Assembly (NCBI GenBank): GCA_031286165.1
Contig: JAITUU010000045.1
Location: 57,205-121,204, forward strand
Origin: Bacteroidales bacterium
Lineage (GTDB): Bacteria; Bacteroidota; Bacteroidia; Bacteroidales; UBA1715
Direction of reading: 5' to 3'
DNA length: 64,000 bases
Every line of letters begins with the position of its first letter. Position 1 is the first letter of the stretch. Of this stretch, positions 30,694 through 40,542 are shown piece by piece. Both the position numbers and the translations under genes were made by a program. The notes under the pieces were generated by a model that saw only the letters and a program-made list of their open reading frames with translations, did not search any database and had not been told where the DNA came from.

Positions 30694-33249
30694 ATGGGAA
30701 CAGAATTACACACAAAAACCTATTCATTTGAAGAAGCACTTGCAAGTTCAAAAGAATATTTCGATGGCGATGAATTGGCAGCATCGGTATGGGTCAATAA
30801 GTATGCACTGAAAGATTCTTTCGGCAATTTGTATGAAAAAAATCCGGACGATATGCACCGCCGGTTGGCACGCGAATTTGCACGCATAGACCAAAAATAC
30901 GCCGAACCCATGAGTGAAGACCAATTTTTTGAACTCTTGAAAAATTTCAAATATATAGTGCCGCAGGGTAGTCCTATGGCGGGAATTGGTAATAAATTTC
31001 AAATTTCTTCGCTCTCGAATTGTTTTGTGATAGGACACAAAAATCCGGCGGATTCTTACGGCGGTATTTTGCGTATAGACGAAGAACAAGTGCAGTTGAT
31101 GAAACGTCGCGGCGGAGTGGGGCACGACCTTTCGCACTTGCGCCCATCGGGTACGCCGGTGAATAATTCCGCGCTTTCCTCCACAGGAGTGGTGTCGTTC
31201 ATGGAGCGGTATTCCAACTCCACGCGCGAAGTGGCGCAAGACGGCAGGAGAGGTGCACTCATGCTCAGTATTTCTATAAAACACCCCGATGCCGAAAAAT
31301 TTATAGATGCAAAATTGGAAACGGGAAAAGTTACCGGTGCAAATATTTCGGTAAAAATAGACGATGAGTTTATGAAAGCGGTGAAAAACAATATCTGCTA
31401 CACCCAGCAATATCCCATAGATTCGCCCAATCCAATTATCAAAAAAGAAATCAATGCACGCGAATTGTGGAATAAAATAGTATTCAACGCATGGAAATCG
31501 GCAGAACCCGGCATTTTGTTTTGGGACACCATTGCTCGTGAATCCATTCCCGATTGTTACGGCGATTTGGGCTTCAAAACCGTATCTACCAACCCCTGCG
31601 GCGAAATTCCGCTTTGTCCTTACGATAGTTGCCGCTTGCTTGCCATTAATTTGTATGGCTATGTGGAAAATCCTTTTACCGACAAAGCGAAGTTTAATTT
31701 CGATTTGTTCAAACAACACGTGCACCACGCACAGCGCATGATGGACAATATTATAGATATGGAATTGGAAAAAATTGATGCCATTATCGAAAAAATTGAT
31801 TCCGACCCTGAAACCTTCGATGTAAAACGAGTGGAAAAAGAATTGTGGCAAAAAATTAAATCGAAAGCGCAGGAAGGTCGCCGCACCGGTATAGGTATTA
31901 CCGCCGAAGGCGATATGCTTGCAGCACTCGGATTGCGCTACGGTACCGACCAAGCCACCGATTTTGCCGTAGAAGTACAAAAAACACTTGCAATAGAGGC
32001 ATACAGAGCATCTATGGAAATGGCAAAAACACGCGGTCCTTTCAATGTGTATTGCGCTGAAAAAGAGCAAAATAACCCCTTTATTCTACGCATTAAAGAT
32101 GCCGACTCTCAGTTGTATAAAGATATGCAGCAATACGGCAGACGCAATATTTCTATGCTCACCATTGCGCCAACAGGTTCCACAAGTTTACTCACACAAA
32201 CCACTTCGGGCATAGAGCCGGTGTTTATGGTTTCTTATTTGCGCCGCAAAAAAGTGAATCCCAACGATAAAAACGTGAAGGTAAGTTTTGTAGATGAAGT
32301 GGGCGACAGTTGGGAAGAACACCGCGTATTTCACCATAAATTTGTAACATGGCTTATGGCGAATGGCAGCAATGTGGACTACGCAAAGAACTGTTCGCAG
32401 GAAGAATTGAATGCGCTGATAGAAAAATCGCCGTATTACAAAGCCACTGCCAACGATGTGGATTGGCTCAAAAAAGTGGAAATGCAGGGAAAAATGCAAC
32501 AATGGGTGGACCACTCAATCAGTGTAACTATTAACCTGCCCGAAACCGCAAGTCAAGAACTTGTGGGAGAACTTTACATTCACGCATGGGAAGTGGGTTG
32601 CAAAGGAGTTACGGTGTATCGCGATGGTTCGCGTTCGGGAGTGCTTGTAGCCGAGAAAAAGAAAAAAGAAGACAATCCTACCCCGTGCGGCGAGGCATTT
32701 ATTCCTACGCATCGTCCCGAAAGTTTGGAAGCAGAAGTTATGCGTTTCAATAATAATAACGAACAATGGGTTGCCTTTGTGGGTTTACTCGGCGGACATC
32801 CTTACGAAATTTTCACCGGTCGCATAGATGAAGACGTATTGCCAATACCAAAATCTGTTACCAAAGGGCGTATAGTGAAGGTAAAAGAAGAAGGAAAACA
32901 ATCGCGCTACGATTTCAAATATAAAGATAAACACGGTTATGAAAACACTTTTGCGGGACTTTCGCGCACCTTCGACCAAGAGTTTTGGAACTATGCCCGC
33001 TTGATTTCGGGAATTTTACGCCACCGTATGCCCATAGAAAGTGCCGTGAATTTGATAGGTTCTTTGAGTGTTGATGGCGAATCTATCAATACGTGGAAAA
33101 ATGGAGTAGTGCGAGCCTTGAAAAAATACATTCCAAACGGTACCAAAGTGAGCACCGGCGAAAAATGTCCTTCCTGCGGCGGTTCTAACTTAACCCACCA
33201 AGACGGCTGTAATAAATGTATGGACTGTGGACACTCCAAATGCGGGTGA
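30694..33249 (+). CDS. nrdJ: Adenosylcobalamin-dependent (class II) ribonucleoside-diphosphate reductase
   Basis: STNPCGEIPLCPYDSCRLLAINLYGYVENPF; C-terminal zinc-ribbon CPSCGGSNLTHQDGCNKCMDCGHSKCG. Confidence 0.93.
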   Translation: MGTELHTKTYSFEEALASSKEYFDGDELAASVWVNKYALKDSFGNLYEKNPDDMHRRLAREFARIDQKYAEPMSEDQFFELLKNFKYIVPQGSPMAGIGNKFQISSLSNCFVIGHKNPADSYGGILRIDEEQVQLMKRRGGVGHDLSHLRPSGTPVNNSALSSTGVVSFMERYSNSTREVAQDGRRGALMLSISIKHPDAEKFIDAKLETGKVTGANISVKIDDEFMKAVKNNICYTQQYPIDSPNPIIKKEINARELWNKIVFNAWKSAEPGILFWDTIARESIPDCYGDLGFKTVSTNPCGEIPLCPYDSCRLLAINLYGYVENPFTDKAKFNFDLFKQHVHHAQRMMDNIIDMELEKIDAIIEKIDSDPETFDVKRVEKELWQKIKSKAQEGRRTGIGITAEGDMLAALGLRYGTDQATDFAVEVQKTLAIEAYRASMEMAKTRGPFNVYCAEKEQNNPFILRIKDADSQLYKDMQQYGRRNISMLTIAPTGSTSLLTQTTSGIEPVFMVSYLRRKKVNPNDKNVKVSFVDEVGDSWEEHRVFHHKFVTWLMANGSNVDYAKNCSQEELNALIEKSPYYKATANDVDWLKKVEMQGKMQQWVDHSISVTINLPETASQELVGELYIHAWEVGCKGVTVYRDGSRSGVLVAEKKKKEDNPTPCGEAFIPTHRPESLEAEVMRFNNNNEQWVAFVGLLGGHPYEIFTGRIDEDVLPIPKSVTKGRIVKVKEEGKQSRYDFKYKDKHGYENTFAGLSRTFDQEFWNYARLISGILRHRMPIESAVNLIGSLSVDGESINTWKNGVVRALKKYIPNGTKVSTGEKCPSCGGSNLTHQDGCNKCMDCGHSKCG

Positions 33250-33264
33250 TATATTGAATTTTAG

Positions 33265-33378
33265 TATAGATTGTTTCGTTCCTCACAACGGTGTATGCCT
33301 CACCGAAGGTAATGACGGCGGTTTCGACTTCGCTCACCCTCAGGTAACGCCATTGCGAACGTAGTGAAGCAATCTATA
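33265..33378. repeat. MITE-like intergenic element with 13-bp terminal inverted repeats
   Basis: TATAGATTGTTTC ... GAAGCAATCTATA (one mismatch). Confidence 0.65.
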
Positions 33379-33495
33379 CGGAACGAATACGTATTATTTT
33401 TCGCAATTTATTGCTCGAAATGTGTGCCACGTAGAAATATTTTCGTACATTAGCGGCGAATTTTACATAGTATTAATTATTAATAAATAAACAAA

Positions 33496-34494
33496 ATGTC
33501 AGTAAGTTATAAAGAACTTGGCTTGGTAAACACCGTTGAAATGTTTAAAAAAGCCTTTGAGGGCGGATATGCAATTCCTGCGTTCAATTTCAACAACATG
33601 GAACAAATGCAAGCAATCGTATCGGCTTGTGCAGAACAAAAATCACCGGTAATTCTACAAGTATCGAGCGGTGCGCGTAAATATGCAAACCAAACATTGC
33701 TTCGTTACATGGCGCAAGGTGCTGTGGAATACGCAAAAGAACTTGGTTGGGAAAAACCACAAATCGTACTTCACTTAGACCACGGCGATACTTTTGAACT
33801 TTGCAAAAGTTGTATCGACATGGGCTTTTCATCGGTTATGATAGATGGTTCGCACCACTCATACGAAGATAATATTGCTCTTACAAAAAAAGTAGTAGAA
33901 TATGCTCACGCACACGGAGTAACCGTAGAAGGTGAACTTGGCGTGCTTGCCGGTGTAGAAGACGAAGTTTCTTCCGACCACCACACCTACACGCAACCCG
34001 AAGAAGTAGTAGATTTTGTAAGCCGCACAGGGGTAGATTCTCTTGCAATTTCAATAGGAACTTCACACGGCGCAAACAAATTCACTCCTGCGCAATGCAC
34101 TAAAAATGCTGACGGCGTACTTGTGCCACCACCACTTCGTTTCGATATTTTGGAAGCCATAGAAAAACAAATTCCCGGTTTCCCTATCGTACTTCACGGC
34201 GCATCATCGGTGCCACAAGAATATGTGAAAATAATCAACGAAAACGGCGGAAAATTGAAAGATGCCATAGGTATTCCCGAAGAACAACTTCGCAAAGCCG
34301 CAAAATCAGCCGTGTGCAAAATCAACATCGACTCAGACGGTCGTTTGGCTATGACTGCTGCTGTTCGTCAGTTCTTCAACCAACAACCCGATAAATTCGA
34401 CCCACGTCAGTACTTAGGTCCTGCTCGCGAAGAATTGAAAAAACTCTACACTCACAAAGTGGTAGAAGTGCTTGGTTCTGCCGGAAAAGCATAA
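33496..34494 (+). CDS. fba: Class II fructose-bisphosphate aldolase
   Basis: GGYAIPAFNFNNMEQMQAIVSAC...LHLDHGDTFELCKSCIDMGFSSVMIDGSHHSYEDNI. Confidence 0.95.
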   Translation: MSVSYKELGLVNTVEMFKKAFEGGYAIPAFNFNNMEQMQAIVSACAEQKSPVILQVSSGARKYANQTLLRYMAQGAVEYAKELGWEKPQIVLHLDHGDTFELCKSCIDMGFSSVMIDGSHHSYEDNIALTKKVVEYAHAHGVTVEGELGVLAGVEDEVSSDHHTYTQPEEVVDFVSRTGVDSLAISIGTSHGANKFTPAQCTKNADGVLVPPPLRFDILEAIEKQIPGFPIVLHGASSVPQEYVKIINENGGKLKDAIGIPEEQLRKAAKSAVCKINIDSDGRLAMTAAVRQFFNQQPDKFDPRQYLGPAREELKKLYTHKVVEVLGSAGKA

Positions 34495-34516
34495 TCAAAA
34501 CCGTATATAGATTTTT

Positions 34517-34552
34517 AAAAAGCGATTGTTTGCAAAAAGCAATCGCTTTTTT
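34517..34552 (+). terminator. Rho-independent terminator after fba
   Basis: AAAAAGCGATTG...CAATCGCTTTTTTT. Confidence 0.85.
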
Positions 34553-34669
34553 TGTATGTATAAATAGGGTAGTAGCATAAAAAAATGTTATATTGCCGAA
34601 AGTAATGTGCTAATTTGACAATGAATATCAATTAGTATTTATAAATATCAACGAATATCTCTAATAATT

Positions 34670-36493
34670 ATGAAAAAAACAGTATTGATAGCAGCCGCGT
34701 GTTTTGTTGCAATTTCGGTATATTCCCAAAACATAAAAATGACAGCGAAGCGAGCAACCGTGTATTTTTCGGGTGCGGAACTTACGCATAGTGCGCAAAT
34801 TACGCTTTCGCAGGGGGCAAACGAAGTGATATTTGAAGGTCTTACGCCCAATATTGACCTCAATTCACTCAAAATCAATGCTACAAATAGTGTGGTGGTA
34901 GCATCTTCGGAATTTACCACCGATTACTTAACCGAACGAAAATCGGCGGATTTGGTAAAACGCCTGCAAGATTCCATAGATATAAGCACAGCGGCACTTG
35001 GACAGCGTACTACCGCTATTCGTATCAATACTTCGGCACTCGAATTGCTCCGAAAAGCCATAGAAACAAATTTCGGCGGTGTGGTAAAATCTTCGCAACC
35101 GGCTGTGCAGCAAGTGCTTCCGGTGGCGGAAATGACCCAACAACTTGATTTTTACACCACCAAAGCGCAAACAATAGAAAAAACAATAGCCGCCGATAAA
35201 AAACAAAGCGATGAATTGAATAAAACTCTTTCGCGCTTGCAAAAACAACTCAATCAAGAACAAAGCAAACGTGGGGTGTATAACGGTGTGCTCAAACTGC
35301 AACTCATGGCGAGTTTTGCCACACCAAGCACCATTACCGTGAGTTATTTTACCCAAGCGGCTCGCTGGACACCCATCTATGATATGATAATAAGCGATGT
35401 GAGTAAACCTGTGCAACTCAAAGGTCGCGCACGAGTGAGTCAAAACACCGGCATAGATTGGAATACTGTGGCTATCACGCTTTCTTCGGCTACGCCCGCT
35501 CGCAGCAAAGATGCGCCGGTATTTTCGCCGTGGTTTATTGATTTTGTGAGCACCGCAGCCCTAACAGGGAGAGGAACAGTAAATATTGGCGTAAAAAATT
35601 CCGTGAGTTACGATAGCGATGCCGGCGTGATGTATGACATGGAACGTTCCGATAAAATAGGACTTGCCTCACCTGCGGCACGGGCGCAAACGCCGCTCTA
35701 CATTATAGACGGCGTGCCCTTCGATGAAATGCCAAATATAGACCCTTCGCTCATACAATCAACTGAAATACTCAAAAGTGCTGAGGCTGCAAATTTGTAC
35801 GGTGCACGCGCAGCCGGTGGCGTAATAATAATTACCACAAAAACTATGGAGGATTTTGTTACAGCCGAAGAAAAAATCAGTGCCATGGAATTTTCCATAG
35901 ATATGCCCTACACCATTCCGGGCAATGGAAAAGAGCAGTTGATAGATTTAAAAACTTACGAATTGGCAGCAGAATATAAATACTACGCCGCGCCGAAATT
36001 AGACGAGAATGTATTCCTTATAGCCGATTTCCGAAATTGGGAAAAACTCAATATTCTACCCGGTATGGCAAATATTACCTACGATGGCACGTTTGTGGGA
36101 CAAACCTTCCTCAACACGGCGCAAACACAAAAAATACTCTCGGTAACGCTCGGAACCGAAAAACGAGTGCAAGTGAAACGTGAAAAACTTACCGATTTTT
36201 CGCACGTGCGCACCTTCGGCGGCAATACCACCGTTACGCTTGCCTACAAAATTACCGTGAAAAATAATTTAAACAGAACTGTTCAATTCACCTTGAAAGA
36301 ACCCTACCCAATTTCGCAGCAAAACGATATTCGCGTAACGCTGAATGAAAAAGAAACCACACCGCCTACGGTGAATAATGCCGAAACCGGCGTGGTAACG
36401 TGGAATTTTGAACTTCCTGCGGCAGCAAGTAAAGAATTTCGTATAAGTTATGAAGTGCGCTACCCCAAAGATAGAAAAATAAATCTCAGATAG
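34670..36493 (+). CDS. DUF4139 / mucoidy inhibitor MuiA-like protein with an inserted TonB-plug-like motif
   Basis: MuiA-like N-terminus ([24 protein letters not shown]), coiled coil, DUF4139 C-terminus ([26 protein letters not shown]); plug-like motif at 35690-35845. Confidence 0.85.
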   Translation: [607 protein letters not shown]

Positions 36494-36545
36494 AACAATA
36501 ATGGACTAACGGAATAATTGAAACATCAATTCTTTTTTTGTTATT

Positions 36546-36577
36546 CTGTTACTCTATTATTCAATTACTCAGTTATT
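36546..36577. repeat. 8-nt tandem array CTGTTACT CTATTATT CAATTACT CAGTTATT abutting rlmB
   Basis: Ends 6 nt before ATG 36584. Confidence 0.85.
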
Positions 36578-36583
36578 ACATAT

Positions 36584-37324
36584 ATGGAAAAAACAATGAT
36601 ATTCGGCACTCACGCCGTACTCGAAGTCTTAAAAGAAGGCAAACCGATAGACCAAATTTTGATAAAAAAACAGTCGGACAATGAAATGATACGCGAAATC
36701 ATTTTTCACGCACGCAAATTGGGCGTTACCGTGAAATCGGTGCCGGTGGAAAAATTACAACGCATTACGCAAAAAAATCATCAGGGCGTAATAGCCTTTA
36801 CTTCGCCCATAGAGTTTGAAAACATAGAACAAGTACTGCCCACTATTTACGAACGCGGCGAAGTGCCGTTTATAGTACTACTCGACGAAGTTACCGATGT
36901 GCGGAATTTTGGCGCAATAGTGCGTTCCTGCGAGTGTATGGGCGTGCATGCGGTGGTGGTGCCGCACATAGGTTCGGCGCAAATTAGTGCCGATGCGCTT
37001 AAAACTTCGGCAGGTGCCTTGGCAAAAGTGCCGGTGTGTAAGGTAAAATCACTTGTGAGCGTATGTAAATTTTTGCAGAAAAGTGGAGTGCAAGTACTTT
37101 GCGCTTCCGAAAAATTTGCCGAAGCCTGTTATAAGGTAGATATGACCCTGCCTACGGCAATAGTAATGGGCAACGAAGAACAAGGAATTTCGCAGCCCAT
37201 AATAGACCTTGCCGACCGAAAAATATGTATTCCCATGACCGGCGAAATCAATTCGCTCAATGTTTCGGTAGCCACCGGAATTTGCGTGTACGAAGTTTCG
37301 CGACAGAGAAATGGCGTTTGTTGA
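36584..37324 (+). CDS. rlmB: TrmH-family 23S rRNA 2'-O-methyltransferase (RlmB-like)
   Basis: IFGTHAVLEVLKEGKPIDQILIKK...VLLDEVTDVRNFGAIVRSCECMGVHAVV...IVMGNEEQGIS; start moved to ATG 36584. Confidence 0.93.
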   Translation: MEKTMIFGTHAVLEVLKEGKPIDQILIKKQSDNEMIREIIFHARKLGVTVKSVPVEKLQRITQKNHQGVIAFTSPIEFENIEQVLPTIYERGEVPFIVLLDEVTDVRNFGAIVRSCECMGVHAVVVPHIGSAQISADALKTSAGALAKVPVCKVKSLVSVCKFLQKSGVQVLCASEKFAEACYKVDMTLPTAIVMGNEEQGISQPIIDLADRKICIPMTGEINSLNVSVATGICVYEVSRQRNGVC

Positions 37325-37511
37325 AAAAACGTTTTAGTTTATTCTTCCTAACTGAAAGTTTGGTGATTGATAGATAGATACAAGCTTCTTTGTGCCAAAA
37401 AGAATGGAATGGCACAAATAGTTTCATTGGAATTAACAGTACTTAGTGAGTTTGATATTATTTCATTCGTAGCAATAGCGCAATAATTTCTTTGTCGCTT
37501 AAAAAACAAAT

Positions 37512-37545
37512 AAGAGGCTGTCCTAAAAGTGGGCAGCCTCTTTTT
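37512..37545. terminator. Bidirectional terminator between rlmB and dnaA
   Basis: AAGAGGCTGTCC-TAAAAGT-GGGCAGCCTCTTTTT between convergent genes. Confidence 0.8.
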
Positions 37546-37567
37546 ATTAGCACAGTATCACATTGCA

Positions 37568-38995
37568 TTACTGCACTTTAAATCGTTTTTCAATTTCTTG
37601 AATACTGCGGCGGAAACATTTGTCGGTTTCCATAAGATTATTCACCGTTTTGCAGGCGTGGAGCACAGTGGCGTGGTCTTTGCCGCCAATTTGCGAACCG
37701 ATAGATGCCAGCGAATTTTTGGTGTAGGTTTTTGCAAAATACATTGCCACTTGGCGCGATTGCACCACTTCGCGTTTGCGCGTTTTCGATTTCAGTTGGT
37801 CGGGAGCAATGTTGAAATACTCACATACCGAAGATTTGATGAAATCAATAGAAATATCTTGTTGTGAATTTTTTACAAGTTTTTTTACAATGTTTTTTGC
37901 TAAATCTATCGTAATTTCCTTATTATTAATAGTTTGCGCTAAAATCGAAATCAACACACCTTCCAATTCGCGAATATTGGTATTAATATGGCTTGCTATG
38001 TATTCTATTATTTCGTCTTGAATTTCTATGCTGTCGTTGTAAATTTTGCGTTTCAAAATTTGCAGGCGTGTTTCAAAATCGGGCACGGTAAGTTCTGCCG
38101 AAAGTCCCCATTTGAAGCGAGAGAGAAGGCGTTCGTCCAATCCTTGTAAATCCACCGGTGGGCAGTCGGAGGTCAAAATAATTTGTTTGCCTTTTTGGTG
38201 CAAAAAGTTGAAAATTTGGAAAAATTCTTTTTGAGTTTTTTCTTTTCCTGCCAAATACTGCACATCGTCTATGATAAGCACGTCCATTTGTTGATAGAAG
38301 TGCGTAAAATCGTTGCGCGTATTTTTTATGGTTGCTTCGGCAAATTGTCGTTGAAAGGTATCGGCATCTACATAGAGTACGGTTTTTTTAGGATATTTTT
38401 CCTTAATTTCTATACCTATTGCTTGTGCCAAATGTGATTTTCCAAGTCCCGGTTTGCTGTAAATAAACAGAGGATTCCAAGGGGTTTTGCCTATATTTTG
38501 GGCAATTTCCATACCGGCAGTGCGTGCAAGTCGGTTGCAACTTCCTTCTATAAAATTGGCAAAGGAATAGTTCGGATTCAGTTGCGAATCTATTTGTTTA
38601 ATTCCGGGTGTGAGAAAAGGATTTCGTATATCACTTGCGGTGCTGTCGAACGAAGGTTGCTGATGCACTTTGTTCACCAAATTGGTAGCATTTTTGCTCG
38701 ATTGGTGCATGGTGTGCTGTTTTTCGGCTTGCGCAGATTGCCCCACCACTACTTGGTATTCCAATTTCGCATCAATTCCCAGCGTGCGGCGCAGTGCTTT
38801 ACTGAGCAAATCTATGTGATTTGCCTCTATGTACTCATAGAAAAACGGACTTGGCACTTGCAGCGTAAGTACTTTATTGGCTATGCCGATGGGTTTAATA
38901 GGGTCAAACCACGTAGAAAAAGACATTTCCGGTAGGTTGTCTTTAATTATTTCTCTACATTCGTCCCAAATTTGTTCGTGTAACAGTGTCTCCAT
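37568..38995 (-). CDS. dnaA: Chromosomal replication initiator protein DnaA
   Basis: NPLFIYSKPGLGKSHLAQAIGIEI...VLIIDDVQYLAGKEKTQKEFFQIFNFLHQKGKQIILTSDCPP...GGKDHATVLHACKTV. Confidence 0.98.
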   Translation of the reverse strand: METLLHEQIWDECREIIKDNLPEMSFSTWFDPIKPIGIANKVLTLQVPSPFFYEYIEANHIDLLSKALRRTLGIDAKLEYQVVVGQSAQAEKQHTMHQSSKNATNLVNKVHQQPSFDSTASDIRNPFLTPGIKQIDSQLNPNYSFANFIEGSCNRLARTAGMEIAQNIGKTPWNPLFIYSKPGLGKSHLAQAIGIEIKEKYPKKTVLYVDADTFQRQFAEATIKNTRNDFTHFYQQMDVLIIDDVQYLAGKEKTQKEFFQIFNFLHQKGKQIILTSDCPPVDLQGLDERLLSRFKWGLSAELTVPDFETRLQILKRKIYNDSIEIQDEIIEYIASHINTNIRELEGVLISILAQTINNKEITIDLAKNIVKKLVKNSQQDISIDFIKSSVCEYFNIAPDQLKSKTRKREVVQSRQVAMYFAKTYTKNSLASIGSQIGGKDHATVLHACKTVNNLMETDKCFRRSIQEIEKRFKVQ

Positions 38996-39325
38996 GATGT
39001 GAAATCTTGTGTTTTTTTGTTTGTTTTGTGTTGTACAAAGGTGGTCAAAACTTTTGAAAAAAAAACATTTTTTTTTCTTGTTTTTTTCATTTTAATTATA
39101 TGGTGTTTACTTTCAGTGTTTTATAAATTGTAGTATTTTAAAATATTTTTAATTCACTAATAATCAGCAATTTATCGTAATTATCAGTAATTCAATAAAT
39201 TGACTTGCATTATCTATTTTTATGACTGTGCTTTTTTTTTTTATGTCTGTGCCTGTTATTTTTTTGTTAATAATATAGGGGAGAATCCGCCTGCTTTCCT
39301 GCAATTTTATACCGATTTTTGCACT

Positions 39326-40414
39326 ATGATTATCAAAAGCCTTCATTGTTTTCAGTATCGTAATCTTGCCGATATTTCTTTTGAATGTACTGCCAATATT
39401 AATTGTATAGTGGGGCGCAATGGTATGGGTAAAACCAATATTTTGGATAGTATTTACTATTTGGCGTATTGCAAAAGTAATATTGCTGCTGCTGATGCGC
39501 TCCATGTGCAGCACGGCTGCGATGCCTTTATGATTCAGGGAGAATTTGCCCACGAAGAACAGCACTACAAAATTCACTGCGCCTACCGCAACAAAGAGAA
39601 GATAATGAGTTGCAACGAAAAAAAATACGCGCGGCTTTCGGAACACATCGGCTTGATACCTTTAATATATATATCACCTGCCGATACGGTGCTCATAAGC
39701 GATGGTGCAAGCGAACGGCGTAAATTTATTGATGCCTTTATTTCGATTTTCGATAAACAATACCTGCACCATCTTGTAACGTATAACACGTTGCTTACCC
39801 AACGTAATAGTTTGCTTAAAACCAAACACTTAGACTATGATTATGTACAGATAATAGATGAGCGAATGGCACGTGTAGCATCTGCAATTTTTGCTATTCG
39901 CAAACGAGTGATAGCCGATTTTTCGGCACAGGTGGCGGAATGGTATGCGCGTATCAATGAACATGAAGCATGTGGCGTGGTGTATGAATCGCAACTCCAC
40001 GATATGAGTATGGAAGACCTTTTGCGCCGGAATTTTGAGCGCGATTGTGTGCTCACGCACACTTCTGCCGGTGTACATAGAGATGATTTACTATTTACCT
40101 TCAATGGTGGAACTTTGAAAACCAACGCTTCGCAAGGACAAAAAAAAACCTTCTTGCTGGCACTCAAATTTGCACAATATTTTGCCGTAAAAGAACGGAA
40201 GCAAATGTTTCCTATTTTATTGTTAGATGATTTGTTCGATAAATTAGACAAAGAACGCACGCAAAAAATTCTCGATTTGATAGGAGGACAGGATTTCGGA
40301 CAAATATTTATAACCGATACCAATAAATTATTGCTCCACTCGTTTTTTGAAAGCCACAAAGCCCATAGCCGCTTGTGGAGTTTAGAAGACGGCACGTTGA
40401 AAACAGAGAACTGA
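39326..40414 (+). CDS. recF: DNA replication and repair protein RecF
   Basis: MIIKSLHCFQYRNLADISFECTANINCIVGRNGMGKTNILDSIYYLAYCKS; start moved to ATG 39326. Confidence 0.95.
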   Translation: MIIKSLHCFQYRNLADISFECTANINCIVGRNGMGKTNILDSIYYLAYCKSNIAAADALHVQHGCDAFMIQGEFAHEEQHYKIHCAYRNKEKIMSCNEKKYARLSEHIGLIPLIYISPADTVLISDGASERRKFIDAFISIFDKQYLHHLVTYNTLLTQRNSLLKTKHLDYDYVQIIDERMARVASAIFAIRKRVIADFSAQVAEWYARINEHEACGVVYESQLHDMSMEDLLRRNFERDCVLTHTSAGVHRDDLLFTFNGGTLKTNASQGQKKTFLLALKFAQYFAVKERKQMFPILLLDDLFDKLDKERTQKILDLIGGQDFGQIFITDTNKLLLHSFFESHKAHSRLWSLEDGTLKTEN

Positions 40415-40418
40415 CAAT

Positions 40419-40489
40419 ATGCTAATGTGGCAATATGAGAATTCTAAAATTCTAAATTTTCTAACAACTAAATAACTAATAACTGAAAA
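40419..40489. repeat. 8-nt (TATGCTAA/TGTGGCAA/TATGAGAA) and 7/8-nt (CTAACAA/CTAAATAA/CTAATAA/CTGAAAA) arrays
   Basis: Direct reading of the recF/moxR spacer. Confidence 0.75.
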
Positions 40490-40542
40490 CTATTTTATAT
40501 TTGTACTCAAAAATTTAAAAACAGTTAAAAATCCGTAATCAC

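Noticed and set aside
30748-32070. 440 aa minus-strand ORF
   Set aside because: Antisense to nrdJ, Phe/His/Ile-rich shadow translation; nrdJ is clearly the real gene.
37340-37500. Possible protein relic between rlmB and dnaA
   Set aside because: A short open frame exists, but the translation has no recognisable family and the region includes simple GATA repeats.
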